NCBI GenBank assembly: GCA_019311115.1 | Contig: JAFDDB010000027.1 | Coordinates: forward strand, 1 to 38,641 | Direction: 5' to 3' | Source of the DNA: Deltaproteobacteria bacterium | GTDB taxonomy: Bacteria > Myxococcota_A > UBA9160 > SZUA-336 | Length of the DNA stretch: 38,641 nucleotides | Shown: one piece after another, positions 29,303-37,462 of the stretch | Numbering within the stretch: position 1 is the stretch's first letter | Layout: each line of letters begins with the position of its first letter | Translations under genes and position numbers: made by a program | The notes under the pieces: model-generated | What the model was told of the DNA's origin: nothing | The model's database searches: none | The model's input: the letters and a program-made list of their open reading frames with translations, nothing else

Positions 29303-31127
29303 ATGACCGTCGAGTCCGAAGATCCGGCAGAGCTTGCGGAGCAGATCGCGTTTCCGTTTCCGGAGACGCGCGAGGGCCAGCGTGTGCTCGTCGAGGACCT
29401 CGACGACGCGGTGGGCAGTGGGCTGCTGGTGGTGTGCTCGGCGCCGACGGGGACGGGCAAGACGGCGGCGGCGCTGTTCCCGCTGCTCCGCCGCGCGCTG
29501 GCCGAGCGGCGAAAGCTGTTCTTCGTGACGGCGAAGAACTCGCAGCAGGCGCTGGCACTCGAGACGCTGCGGCGCATGCTGCCGCCGGGCAGCGGAGGGA
29601 CGGCCGTCCAGATCCGCGCGCGGGCGCGCTCGTGTCCGCTCGACGGACGTCACTGCCGGCGGCCGCGCTGCCGCTACCAGCAGCGCTTCCGAGCCAGGCT
29701 CGAGGAGAGCGGCCTGGTCGAGGAGTTGCTCGCGCGCGGTGTGGTCGAAGGCGAGGTGATCGCCGAGCATGCGCTGGCCGCGAAGCTCTGTCCCTTCGAG
29801 GTGTCGCTCGCGCTGGCCGAGAAGGCCACGGTGATCGTCTCCGACCTGAACTACGTGTTCGACCCGCGCGTGTACCTGCGGCGCTTCTTCGACAAGCCGT
29901 GGGACCAGCACCTGCTGATCGTCGACGAGGCCCACAACCTGCCGAAGCGCGCCGTGGAGTACTGGTCCCCGGCGATCGACGGCGCCCGGCTGGAGCGCGC
30001 GTCCGCGGCGTGCCGCAAGCACGGTGGCGGGCTCGCGGTCGAGATTGCGGAGCTGCTCGACGAGCTCCGGGCCCACCTGGACGCCACCCTCGCGCGCCTC
30101 TCGGAAGAGCGCGACGGACCGCCGCCGTACGTCGAGGCCCCGGACGCCAGCTTCCTCGACGGTGCGGGCGCGCGTCTCGACGAACTGCTCGCCGGCTACA
30201 CGCTCGAAGCCGCGCTCGGCGCGCTGCCGATCCTGCCGCCGGGCCGGGGCGACGAGCCGGGACTCGACCCGCTCTTCGCGCTGCTGACCTCGGCCCAGGA
30301 CTTCTGCCGCTGCGCCACGCTCGACCCGGAGCTCTTCGCCACGCTGTGGACGACCCACGGCGTGCGCACGCTGTGTCTCGACCCGTCCCCGTTTCTGCGC
30401 GAGCGGCTCGAGGGGTTCCACGCGGCCGTCTGCATGAGCGCGACGCTCGCGCCACTCGAGTTCTCGGCCAGCGCGCTCGGCGCGGACGGCTCGCGCTGCG
30501 TGACGCTCGAGCTGCCCTCCCCCTTTCCGCGGGAGAACCGGCGCATCATCGCGGCCACGTCGGTCGACACCACGTACAAGCGGCGCTCGGACTACGCGGC
30601 GGACATCGCCCACATCCTGGCCGAGACCGTGCGGCTGCGGCGCGGAAACTACCTGGCCTTCTTCTCGAGCTTCGCCTACCGCGACGAGGTCGTGTCGAAG
30701 CTGCCCCGCGGCGACTGGCAGCTGCTGCTTCAGCTGCCGGGCGTACCGGCCGACGCGCTGCTGTCGAAGCTGCGGAGCAAGGCCCAGCACAGCATCCTGT
30801 TGTGCGGCGTCCAGGGCGGCGTGCTGTCCGAAGGAGTGGACTACCCCGGCGACATGGCGATCGGAGTGTTCGTGATCGGCCCCGGACTCCCGACGGTGAG
30901 CGTCGAGCAGGAGCTGGTACGCGAGTACTACGACCGGACGCTCGGCGCGGGCTTCGAGCACGCGTACCTGCTCCCCGGCCTGTCGCGCGCGGTGCAGGCG
31001 GGTGGGCGCGCGATCCGCAGCGCCACAGCGAGGACTCCCCGGCTTCTGGCGCGAGGAACTCGTAAAGACCGACGACCCGGTTCGCGAGGTCGCGGCGTTC
31101 TGGAAGACGCGCGACGAGGGGCGCTAG
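29303..31127 (+). CDS. XPD/DinG-family iron-sulfur DNA helicase, reading frame broken near the 3' end
   Basis: The frame from ATG 29303 (GTG 29285 also possible) encodes 573 residues up to about 31021 with the full superfamily 2 motif set: Walker A APTGTGKT (47-54), Fe-S cysteines 111, 118, 123 and 163, DEAH (208-211), CMSATLAP, and motif VI QAGGRAIRS. Such helicases unwind forked or R-loop DNA during repair. Immediately afterwards homology jumps to another frame: from about 31029 the codons read RGLPGFWREELVKTDD and end at TAG 31125-31127. Roughly 15-20 residues usually found between these parts are missing. In the original frame the ORF runs on, antisense to other genes, until 33739, which is not credible. 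Either a natural deletion/frameshift or a sequence error; catalytic motifs are intact. Confidence 0.8.
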
Positions 31128-32683
31128 GACACGCGCCGGTCGTGTCCCTTCCAGTAGGGCTCGCGCAGCTCCTTCTTCAGCACCTTGCCGCTCGGGTTCC
31201 GCGGAAGCTCGCCGATGAAGTCGACCGAGCGCGGCTGCTTGTAGCTGCCGAGGCGCGTCTTGCAGTGCGCGACGATGTCCTCGCCCGTCGCCTCCGCGCC
31301 TTGCTTCAGGACGACGATCGCCTTGACCTCTTCGCCCCAGCGCTCGCTGGGAATGCCGATCACGGCGACGTCCGCGACGGCGGCGTGCTCGAAGATGGCG
31401 TCTTCGACCTCGCGCGGGTACACGTTCTCGCCGCCCGACACGATCATGTCCTTGGTGCGGTCCTGCACGTAGACGAAGCCCTCGTCGTCGACGTAGCCTG
31501 CGTCGCCCGTGTGCATCCAGCCGTCGACCAGCGCCTCCGACGTGGCCTCGGGCAGGTTCCAATAGCCCTTCATCAGCTGCGGTCCGCGGCCGCAGATCTC
31601 GCCGACGGTGCCGTTCGGCACGGTCTCGCCCTGCTCGTCCACGATCTTGATCTGCGTGCCCAGCAGCGGCCGCCCGGCCGAGAGCAGCAGGCCATCTTCG
31701 CCGGCCAGCGCGCGATCGTGGTCCTCGGGCATCAGGTAGGTGAGCGCCGCCGTCGTCTCGGTCATGCCGTAGCCCTGCACGAAGCGACAGCGGAAGGTGT
31801 CGAGCGCCTGGCGCAATGTCTCGGTCGAGATGGGCGACGCGCCGTAGACCAGCTGCTCGAAGTTCTCGTAGCGCCGCTCCTTGACGTCGGGAACCATGAG
31901 CAGACAGGCCTGGATCATCGCGGGCACGAGCGTGGCGTTGGCGATGCGCTCCTCGTCGAGCGCGCGCACCGTCTCGACGGGGTTGAAGTCCTCCTGGATG
32001 AAGCAGGACCCGCCCCACGTCGCGGCATTGAAGACCGTGACGGCCGCGGCCGCGTGGTACATCGGCGCCACGATCAGCACGCGCGCGCCCGGCTCGCTCC
32101 GCATCGTCGTGAGCGCCTGCATGAGCTGGAACGAGAGCGCGCGGTGCGTGAGGACCGCGCCCTTCGGGCGGCCGGTCGTCCCGCTGGTGTACATCTGGTA
32201 GACGTCGTCGTCCGGCCCGACGACGCGCCCCGGCTCGGTGTCGGGCTGGCCCTTCTGCCAGTCGGCCCAGCCCTGCCAGCCCGCGGGGACCTCCGCGTCG
32301 AGCGCCACGAACTGCTTCACGTCCGGCAGACCGCCGCGCACGGTGTCGAGCGCGGGTACCAGCTCGCCGCGAGCGATCACCAGCTTGGCGCCGGCGTCCT
32401 TGACGATGTACTCCCACTCAGGGGGCGCGAGCCGGTAGTTGAGCGGCACGGGTACGACCCCGGCCTTCGAGGCCGCGTTGTACAGCACCGCGTACTCCAC
32501 ACAGTTCTTGGCGAGCACGGCGATGCGATCGCCAACCTCGAGTCCCGATGCCGCCAGCGCGTTGGCCAGGCGGTTCGCGTCGGCCTGCGCCTGCGCGTAG
32601 GTCAGCGCGCGTCGCTCGTCGATCGCGAACTCGGCGTCGCCGCGCTCGCGGGCCTGGTAGTCCAGAAAGTCGTGAAGACGCAT
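31124..32683 (-). CDS. Acyl-CoA synthetase (AMP-forming, fatty-acid/aromatic acid CoA ligase)
   Basis: 519 residues of the ANL superfamily. The AMP-binding P-loop is YTSGTTGRPKGAVLTH, A5 is GYGMTETTA, A7 has GWMHTGDAGYVDDEGFVYV, A8 has DRTKDMIVSGGENVYPREVE, and the A10 lysine lies in NPSGKVLKKELR. It activates a carboxylic acid as acyl-AMP then as acyl-CoA; the closest look is to long-chain or medium-chain fatty acyl-CoA ligases. ATG 32683 has GGAGG upstream; a TATGAT (32743-32738) would start a leader of about 48 bases. No beta-oxidation genes are adjacent. Its stop shares CTAG with the helicase stop in the corrected frame. Confidence 0.93.
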   Translation of the reverse strand: MRLHDFLDYQARERGDAEFAIDERRALTYAQAQADANRLANALAASGLEVGDRIAVLAKNCVEYAVLYNAASKAGVVPVPLNYRLAPPEWEYIVKDAGAKLVIARGELVPALDTVRGGLPDVKQFVALDAEVPAGWQGWADWQKGQPDTEPGRVVGPDDDVYQMYTSGTTGRPKGAVLTHRALSFQLMQALTTMRSEPGARVLIVAPMYHAAAAVTVFNAATWGGSCFIQEDFNPVETVRALDEERIANATLVPAMIQACLLMVPDVKERRYENFEQLVYGASPISTETLRQALDTFRCRFVQGYGMTETTAALTYLMPEDHDRALAGEDGLLLSAGRPLLGTQIKIVDEQGETVPNGTVGEICGRGPQLMKGYWNLPEATSEALVDGWMHTGDAGYVDDEGFVYVQDRTKDMIVSGGENVYPREVEDAIFEHAAVADVAVIGIPSERWGEEVKAIVVLKQGAEATGEDIVAHCKTRLGSYKQPRSVDFIGELPRNPSGKVLKKELREPYWKGHDRRVS

Positions 32684-32737
32684 CCCGTGCCTCCCGGTTG
32701 GTGCCCTGGCCCCGTTGGGAGGGGCTCGGCAGGCGCC

Positions 32738-32743
32738 ATCATA
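32738..32743 (-). promoter_or_regulatory. Candidate minus-10 element of the acyl-CoA synthetase gene
   Basis: TATGAT on the minus strand, preceded by GG as in the elements near 23027. No good minus-35 element. It lies about 55 bases before the ATG, in the spacer divergent from the glutaredoxin gene. Confidence 0.35.
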
Positions 32744-32840
32744 CCGGTAGGCCGCCGGTTCCGGCACCTCCCCGGACGGTGGCGCGGCGCCCGGCCTCCG
32801 GGTGTGGAATCATGGGCCCTTCACCGCCACGGAGGATCCG

Positions 32841-33464
32841 ATGAGCCTGACCCCCGAGACCCGCGACCAGATCGCATCGCTCGTCCAGGCGAACACCGTG
32901 ATGCTCTTCATGAAGGGGACGCCGGACAGCCCTCAGTGCGGCTTCTCGGCCACCGTCGTGGGCATCCTGACGCGGCTCGTCCCCGAGTTCGCGAGCGCCG
33001 ACGTGCTGTCCGACCCGCAGCTGCGCGACGGCATCAAGGAGTTCTCGGACTGGCCGACGATCCCACAGCTCTACGTGGGTGGCGAGTTCATGGGCGGCGC
33101 CGACATCATCCAGGAGATGTACGCGGCCGGCGAGCTGCACGAGGCTCTCGGCCTCGGCAAGCCCGAGCCCACGATGCCCGAGATCCACGTCACGGACGAC
33201 GCGGCCGAGGTGCTGCGCCAGGCCAGGGCGCAGAGCGAGCACGCGGAGCTGCACCTGGGGATCGACGCGCGCTTCCGCTACCAGATCGGCTTCGCGCCGC
33301 GCCAGGGCGGCGAGGTCGTCGTCACGTCGGGCGAGTTCACGTTCCTGCTCGACCCCGACTCGGCCGGCCGCGCGGACGGACTGACGCTCGAGGTCATCGA
33401 GACTCCCGAGGGCCGGCAGTTGCACGTCCGGAACCCGAACGACCCGCAGCCGGCGCAAGCCTGA
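32841..33464 (+). CDS. grxD: Monothiol glutaredoxin (CGFS type) fused to a cysteine-less A-type-like domain
   Basis: 207 residues. Domain 1 (1-105) is a Grx4/GrxD glutaredoxin: MKGTPDSPQCGFS with the CGFS active site at 33-36, and the glutathione site WPTIPQLYVGGEFMGGADI. Such proteins dimerise around a glutathione-ligated 2Fe-2S cluster. Domain 2 (about 113-200) follows the IscA/HesB pattern (IHVTDDAAEVLRQ, RYQIGFAP, VRNPNDP) but contains none of the three cysteines used for cluster binding; C33 is the only cysteine in the protein. It may serve as a docking or dimerisation domain. GGAGGA at 32831-32836 supports ATG 32841. A BolA gene starts three bases after its stop. Confidence 0.88.
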   Translation: MSLTPETRDQIASLVQANTVMLFMKGTPDSPQCGFSATVVGILTRLVPEFASADVLSDPQLRDGIKEFSDWPTIPQLYVGGEFMGGADIIQEMYAAGELHEALGLGKPEPTMPEIHVTDDAAEVLRQARAQSEHAELHLGIDARFRYQIGFAPRQGGEVVVTSGEFTFLLDPDSAGRADGLTLEVIETPEGRQLHVRNPNDPQPAQA

Positions 33465-33467
33465 GCC

Positions 33468-33725
33468 ATGCCCCTGCAGATCCACCCGCCGGCGGACGAG
33501 ACGATCGGCAAGCTGCAGGCCGCGCTCGAAGGCGCATTCGAAGGCGCCAGCATCGACGTGCGCGGCAGCGGCGGCCACTTCGAGATCCGCGTCACCTCGC
33601 CGCTCTTCGAGGGCGAGAACCGCCTGGCTCGCCAGCGCCGCGTCTACCGCGCAATCGCCGACCTGATGAAGGGCGACGACGCTCCGGTCCACGCCGTAGA
33701 CCGGCTCGAGACCGAGACCCCGTAG
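33468..33725 (+). CDS. BolA/IbaG-family protein
   Basis: 85 residues with the BolA fold signature: GGHFEIRVTSPLFEG (H37), the helix NRLARQRRVYRAIADLM and the conserved histidine near the end, APVHAVDRLETETP (H75). BolA proteins form heterodimers with CGFS glutaredoxins, sharing the 2Fe-2S cluster with a BolA histidine as ligand. The position, three bases after the glutaredoxin-fusion gene, strongly supports that partnership. The stop is ten bases from the convergent EAL gene. Confidence 0.88.
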   Translation: MPLQIHPPADETIGKLQAALEGAFEGASIDVRGSGGHFEIRVTSPLFEGENRLARQRRVYRAIADLMKGDDAPVHAVDRLETETP

Positions 33726-33735
33726 CTCTCGGCGG

Positions 33736-34986
33736 CTAGCTGCGGGACCGGAGGGGGTGGGGCTTGCCGAAGAGCCAGCCCTGGCCGAACGGGATGCCCA
33801 TGCTGCCGAGCATCTGCAACTCTTCGAGGGTGTCGAGGCCCTCGCCGATGATGCGCGCGTTCATGCGTTCGGCGATGCTGCAGAAGGCCTCGACCATGGC
33901 CTGGCGCGAGGCGTCCTGGTCGATGCCCGACACGAACGCGCGGTCGACCTTGATGAACTCCGGCGAGAGCTTCATCACTGCCTCGAGCGATGCGTAGCCG
34001 GCGCCGGTGTCGTCGAGCGCGAACTGGAAGCCCTGCGTGCCGTAGGCGTCGCGCGCCTCGCGCAGGGTGTCGTAGTTCTGGATCGACTCCTGCTCCGAGA
34101 TCTCGAACACCACGTCGGTCGGGCCCAGGCCGCAGCCCTCCAGCGTGCGCTTGAGCGCGTCGGGCTGGAAGTTCGGATCGTGAAAGCTCGACGGCCGGAT
34201 GTTCATGAAGAGCTTTGCCCCGGCGGGGAAGTCCGTCGCTCCCTCGATCGCCTTGGTGCGGCAGAGGCAGTCGAGCTGGAAGGTCAGGTCTTCTTCCTCG
34301 GCCAGGCCGAAGAGCACGAGCGGAGCGTGCATGTCGCTGTCCGCCGAGCCCCGCGCGAGCGCCTCGTATCCGAAGACCGTCAGGTTGGTGGCGTCCACGA
34401 TCGGCTCGTAGACCGAGTAGATGTGTCCGCCCGTGATCAGCTCGAGCAGCCGGCGGCGCTTGTGCCGGTCGGCCACGCTCCGGTCCAGGTCGGCGTCGCC
34501 GCGGGCCTCGCCGAGCAGCTTCGACACCTCGGTCGCGATGCTGATGTGCGGGTTGCGGAGAGCGAGCGCGGCGCCGATCGCGAGCCGGGGAGTCGGCCGC
34601 AGGTACGGGTAGCCGATGCGCTGACCCTGACGTTCGAGCCGCTCGCGCAGCTGCTGCTCCAGCGCGGGCAGCTCCTTGGTGTAGAAGTCCGCGTCGTAGT
34701 GCCCGCGGGCCGCCATCATCACGATCTCGCAGCGTCCTGTCTCGCCGTGGCAGACCACGGAGTCCGAGCCCAGGGCGTCGTCCGCGACGGACCGGACCAG
34801 CTGCGCCAGCTCCGCCTTGGCCGCCTCGTACGCCGCGCGTCCGAACGAGCGCTCGATCGCGCCGAGCTCACGCGCGTCCACCAGCACCAGGCCGAGCGCC
34901 CCGCGCAGCGTGAACTCCTCGCCAATCGTGGCGAGCGCGGCCGCCAGCGTGGGCAGCGGACTGTCGGCTCTGGTGTCGGAACTCAA
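33736..34986 (-). CDS. Cyclic di-GMP phosphodiesterase (EAL) with degenerate GGDEF-like N-terminus
   Basis: 416 residues. The EAL domain (about 180-410) has the residues needed for hydrolysis of c-di-GMP: E208 (YEALARG), N262 (LFMNIRPSSF), E295 (FEISE), D325 and D326 (ALDDTGAGYAS, where the usual loop is DDFGTGYS), K346 (FIKVDRAF), E382 (IGEGLDT) and Q402 (FGQGWLFGKP). An active enzyme is plausible, but loop 6 is unusual. The N-terminal 175 residues resemble a GGDEF fold (LGLVLVDARELGAIERSFG) with the signature lost (GRCEIV). No membrane segment or signal peptide. TTG start 34986 with GAGG eight bases upstream. Confidence 0.88.
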   Translation of the reverse strand: MSSDTRADSPLPTLAAALATIGEEFTLRGALGLVLVDARELGAIERSFGRAAYEAAKAELAQLVRSVADDALGSDSVVCHGETGRCEIVMMAARGHYDADFYTKELPALEQQLRERLERQGQRIGYPYLRPTPRLAIGAALALRNPHISIATEVSKLLGEARGDADLDRSVADRHKRRRLLELITGGHIYSVYEPIVDATNLTVFGYEALARGSADSDMHAPLVLFGLAEEEDLTFQLDCLCRTKAIEGATDFPAGAKLFMNIRPSSFHDPNFQPDALKRTLEGCGLGPTDVVFEISEQESIQNYDTLREARDAYGTQGFQFALDDTGAGYASLEAVMKLSPEFIKVDRAFVSGIDQDASRQAMVEAFCSIAERMNARIIGEGLDTLEELQMLGSMGIPFGQGWLFGKPHPLRSRS

Positions 34987-35053
34987 TGGTCGGACCTCAC
35001 AGGGGAGGCATCGGCATCGCGTCGTCTCGCGTTTAGGGATCGGCGTCACACTT

Positions 35054-35148
35054 CGGCTGCCCACGGGCTGGGCGGCCGTGCCCGGAGAGCGGGCAGCCGC
35101 GGGCCCGAAGCCGCTCCGTGCGGCTCCCCGCTCCGGCACCGAAAGTGC
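35054..35148 (+). other. Cluster of three RNA hairpins in the EAL/small-ORF divergent spacer
   Basis: Hairpin 1: CGGCTGCCC (35054-35062) pairs with GGGCAGCCG (35091-35099), enclosing an inner stem CGGGC (35064-35068) with GCCCG (35080-35084). Hairpin 2: AGCCGC (35109-35114), five-base loop, GCGGCT (35120-35125). Hairpin 3: GCAC (35136-35139), loop CGAAA, GTGC (35145-35148). The set ends 22 bases before the ribosome-binding site GGAGGA (35171-35176) of the small ORF. A structured leader, a small RNA or a c-di-GMP-linked riboswitch-like element are all possible; I do not recognise a known class. The strand is inferred. Confidence 0.4.
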
Positions 35149-35179
35149 AACTCGGGGGGGTCCCTGCGCAGGAGGACCC

Positions 35180-35395
35180 ATGGAGAACCGAGAGATCCGC
35201 TTCCCCACGCTCGGCGCGCTGGCCGATGCGTTCGACCGGCTCTTCGACCGGGCCGGCGCGGAACTGTGCGTCGCGCGGCCGGCCACCCTCACCCTCCAGG
35301 TGCGCAGCCGTGATCCACGGACCCTCGCGCTCCTCGACCGCCTCGTTCCGGCCCCTGTGCCGGTCGCCGCACGCCGCTCTTCCGGCGTGGCCTGA
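35180..35395 (+). CDS. Small protein of unknown function
   Basis: 71 residues, without signal peptide, membrane helix or recognised motif. The N-terminal half (IRFPTLGALADAFDRLFDRAG) could be an amphipathic helix followed by short strands (LCVARPATLTLQVRSRD). GGAGGA at 35171-35176 lies only three bases before the ATG, closer than ideal. No homology is recognised. Being preceded by a long structured spacer and followed by another hairpin, it may belong to a regulatory region rather than encode a conserved protein. Confidence 0.4.
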   Translation: MENREIRFPTLGALADAFDRLFDRAGAELCVARPATLTLQVRSRDPRTLALLDRLVPAPVPVAARRSSGVA

Positions 35396-35435
35396 AACCT
35401 CCACCGCCCGCGAAACGTATTTCCCGACACCGGCA

Positions 35436-35457
35436 TCTCTCCGCTGTCTGGGAGAGA
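35436..35457 (+). other. Hairpin in the leader of the TVP38-family gene
   Basis: TCTCTCC (35436-35442), eight-base loop and GGAGAGA (35451-35457) form a perfect stem 60 bases before the next ATG. No U tract follows, so it is not a standard terminator; it may structure the 5' leader or mark the end of the small-ORF message. Confidence 0.4.
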
Positions 35458-35516
35458 CTCCTGTCCGGGCACTGGGGAAGCGGGAACCGCGCGCAGCGGA
35501 GATCGGAGGACGCGAG

Positions 35517-36251
35517 ATGTCGGAGCCGGGATCGATCGCCGTCGAGGCGGAGTCGCCGCCCGAGGCGCCCGCGTTCACGCTGCGCCGTGGGTTGGTCCTG
35601 GCGGTGCTCGCGGTCGCGCTCGTCCTGCTCGCCACGCAGGCCGGTGCGTACCTCGGCGCGTTCCGCGCCTGGGTCGCCGAGCTAGGCTACTGGGGTCCGG
35701 TCGTCTTCATCCTCGGCTATGCGCTGGCGGTCGTGGCCTTCGTGCCCGGGTCGGTGCTCACGCTGGCCGGGGGCACGATCTTCGGCGTTGGCGCGGGCGT
35801 CGCCTACGTCTTCGTCGCGGCGACGCTCGGGGCGAGTGCGGGCTTCCTGATCGCGCGCCACGCCGCCCGCGACTGGGTCGAGGCCCGCATCCACGGCAAC
35901 GCGCGCTTCGCCGCGATCGACCGGGCGGTCGGGCAGCAGGGCCTCAAGATCGTGACGCTGCTCCGCCTGTCGCCGGTCTTCCCGTTCAACCTGCTGAACT
36001 ACGCGCTCGGGCTCACGCGCGTGCGCTTCCGCGACTACCTGATCGCGTCGATCGGCATGCTTCCGGGGACGGTCCTGTACGTGTACTCCGGCGCGATCGC
36101 GGGCGACGCCGCCACGGCGGCGGGAGGGGCTGGCTCGACCGACGCGGCGGAGTGGATGCTGCGGATCGTCGGGCTCGCGGCGACGCTGGTCGTCACGGTC
36201 TTCGTCACGCGCATCGCGCGACGCGCGCTGACCGCCGCCGCGCTCGACTGA
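35517..36251 (+). CDS. TVP38/TMEM64-family membrane protein (VTT domain)
   Basis: 244 residues, with about five membrane helices. The VTT/SNARE-associated motifs are visible: AFVPGSVLTLAGGTIFGVGAG and LLRLSPVFPFNLLNYALGLT followed by FRDYLIASIGMLPGT. Members of this DedA-related group are inner-membrane proteins linked to lipid scrambling or transport of undecaprenyl-phosphate-like lipids; a specific role is not known here. ATG 35517 is preceded by GGAGGA (35505-35510) at six bases. The stop lies ten bases from the convergent aminotransferase gene. Confidence 0.9.
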   Translation: MSEPGSIAVEAESPPEAPAFTLRRGLVLAVLAVALVLLATQAGAYLGAFRAWVAELGYWGPVVFILGYALAVVAFVPGSVLTLAGGTIFGVGAGVAYVFVAATLGASAGFLIARHAARDWVEARIHGNARFAAIDRAVGQQGLKIVTLLRLSPVFPFNLLNYALGLTRVRFRDYLIASIGMLPGTVLYVYSGAIAGDAATAAGGAGSTDAAEWMLRIVGLAATLVVTVFVTRIARRALTAAALD

Positions 36252-36261
36252 GCGTCCGCGG

Positions 36262-37407
36262 TCAGGACAGCGCTTCGCCCAGCCTCTGGAGCGCGCGGGC
36301 GATGGCGTCGTCGGACGCCGCGTACGAGAAGCGCAAGAAGCCCTCCCCGGCCTGGCCGAAGTCGATCCCCGGGGTCACGGCCACGTGCGCCCGCTCCAGC
36401 AGGTCGAACGCCAGGCTCCGGGAGTCGTCTCCGAAGCGGCGGGCGTTCGCAAACACGTAGAACGCGCCGGCGGGCGGCGTGGGAACCGAGAAGCCGATCG
36501 GGGCGAGTCCATCGAGCAGCAGGCGGCGGCGGCGCGCGTAGGCGCTGCGCATCTCCCGGAGCGTTGGCTCGCCGTGAGCGAGCGCGGCGATCCCGGCGCG
36601 CTGCACGAAGTGGCTGGCCGAGATGAAGAGACTCTGCCCCAGCGTCTGGAGCGGACGGATCGCGCGCTCGGGGGCGACGACGTAGCCCAGCCGGAAGCCC
36701 GTCATGGCGTAGCGCTTCGAGAAGCCGTCGAGCACGAACACGTCCTCGCCCAGTCCGAGTGCGGACGTCACGCGGTGTTCGTCGTAGACCAGCCCGTCGT
36801 AGATCTCGTCCGAGACGAGCGGCACCCCCAGGTTCGCCAAGGCAGCGAGCGTTTCCGCGTCCTGGATCGCTCCCGTGGGATTGGCCGGAGAAGCGACCAC
36901 GATGGCGCGCGTGCGCGGCGTCAGGGCGGCGCGGACCTCGTCGGGGTCCAGGCGGTAGCCGTCCTCGGCGCGGGTCTCGACGTAGACCGGGACGCCCCCG
37001 GCCACGTGCACGAAGTTCGGGTAGCAGGGATAGTGCGGAGCCGCGAGCACGACCTCGTCGCCGGGCTCGACCAGCAGCAGGAAGACCAGCAGCATCGCGG
37101 GCGAGGTGCCCCCGGTGACGATCACTCGGTCGGGATCGACCTCGACGCCCGAGCGGCGCCGGTGGTCGGCCGCGATGGCCTCGCGAAGCTCCGCCAGGCC
37201 GCGGCTGTCGGTGTAGCCCGTCTCGCCCCGCGCGAGCGCCTGCTGGCAGGCCTCGACCGCCGCCGGCGGCGCGGGGAAGTCGGGCTCCCCGACCTCGAGG
37301 TGCACGATGTCGGCGCCACCGCGCTCGAGCTCGAGCGCGCGTTCCATCACCTCCATGGCGAGGAACGGCTCGGCGAGGTCCGCGCGGCGCGAGTACCCGA
37401 ACGACAT
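36262..37407 (-). CDS. Class I/II PLP-dependent aminotransferase
   Basis: 381 residues of fold type I. The lysine that binds pyridoxal phosphate is in LDGFSKRYAMTGFRLGY, with VASPANPTGA and LVSDEIYDGLVY supplying the Asn, Asp and Tyr contacts, and FLRFSYA the substrate-carboxylate arginine. It catalyses amino group transfer to an oxoacid; candidate substrates are aspartate, alanine or aromatic amino acids. The gene follows glyA on the same strand, 55 bases apart, and both are PLP enzymes of amino acid metabolism, so co-transcription is likely. ATG 37407 fits the family N-terminus; the longer frame does not. TTGACA (37443-37438) may mark an internal promoter but lacks a good minus-10 element. 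Confidence 0.92.
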   Translation of the reverse strand: MSFGYSRRADLAEPFLAMEVMERALELERGGADIVHLEVGEPDFPAPPAAVEACQQALARGETGYTDSRGLAELREAIAADHRRRSGVEVDPDRVIVTGGTSPAMLLVFLLLVEPGDEVVLAAPHYPCYPNFVHVAGGVPVYVETRAEDGYRLDPDEVRAALTPRTRAIVVASPANPTGAIQDAETLAALANLGVPLVSDEIYDGLVYDEHRVTSALGLGEDVFVLDGFSKRYAMTGFRLGYVVAPERAIRPLQTLGQSLFISASHFVQRAGIAALAHGEPTLREMRSAYARRRRLLLDGLAPIGFSVPTPPAGAFYVFANARRFGDDSRSLAFDLLERAHVAVTPGIDFGQAGEGFLRFSYAASDDAIARALQRLGEALS

Positions 37408-37462
37408 GCGCCCCGGTGTGCCGCGCCGCGCGCGGCTTGTCAAATCTCGAGCAGAGGCTCCG

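Noticed and set aside
29285-33739. A 1484-codon open frame on the plus strand
   Set aside because: Only the first third is the helicase. The rest is antisense to the acyl-CoA synthetase gene and out of frame with glutaredoxin and BolA, and reads as Arg/Ala/Gly-rich noise typical of high-GC shadow frames.
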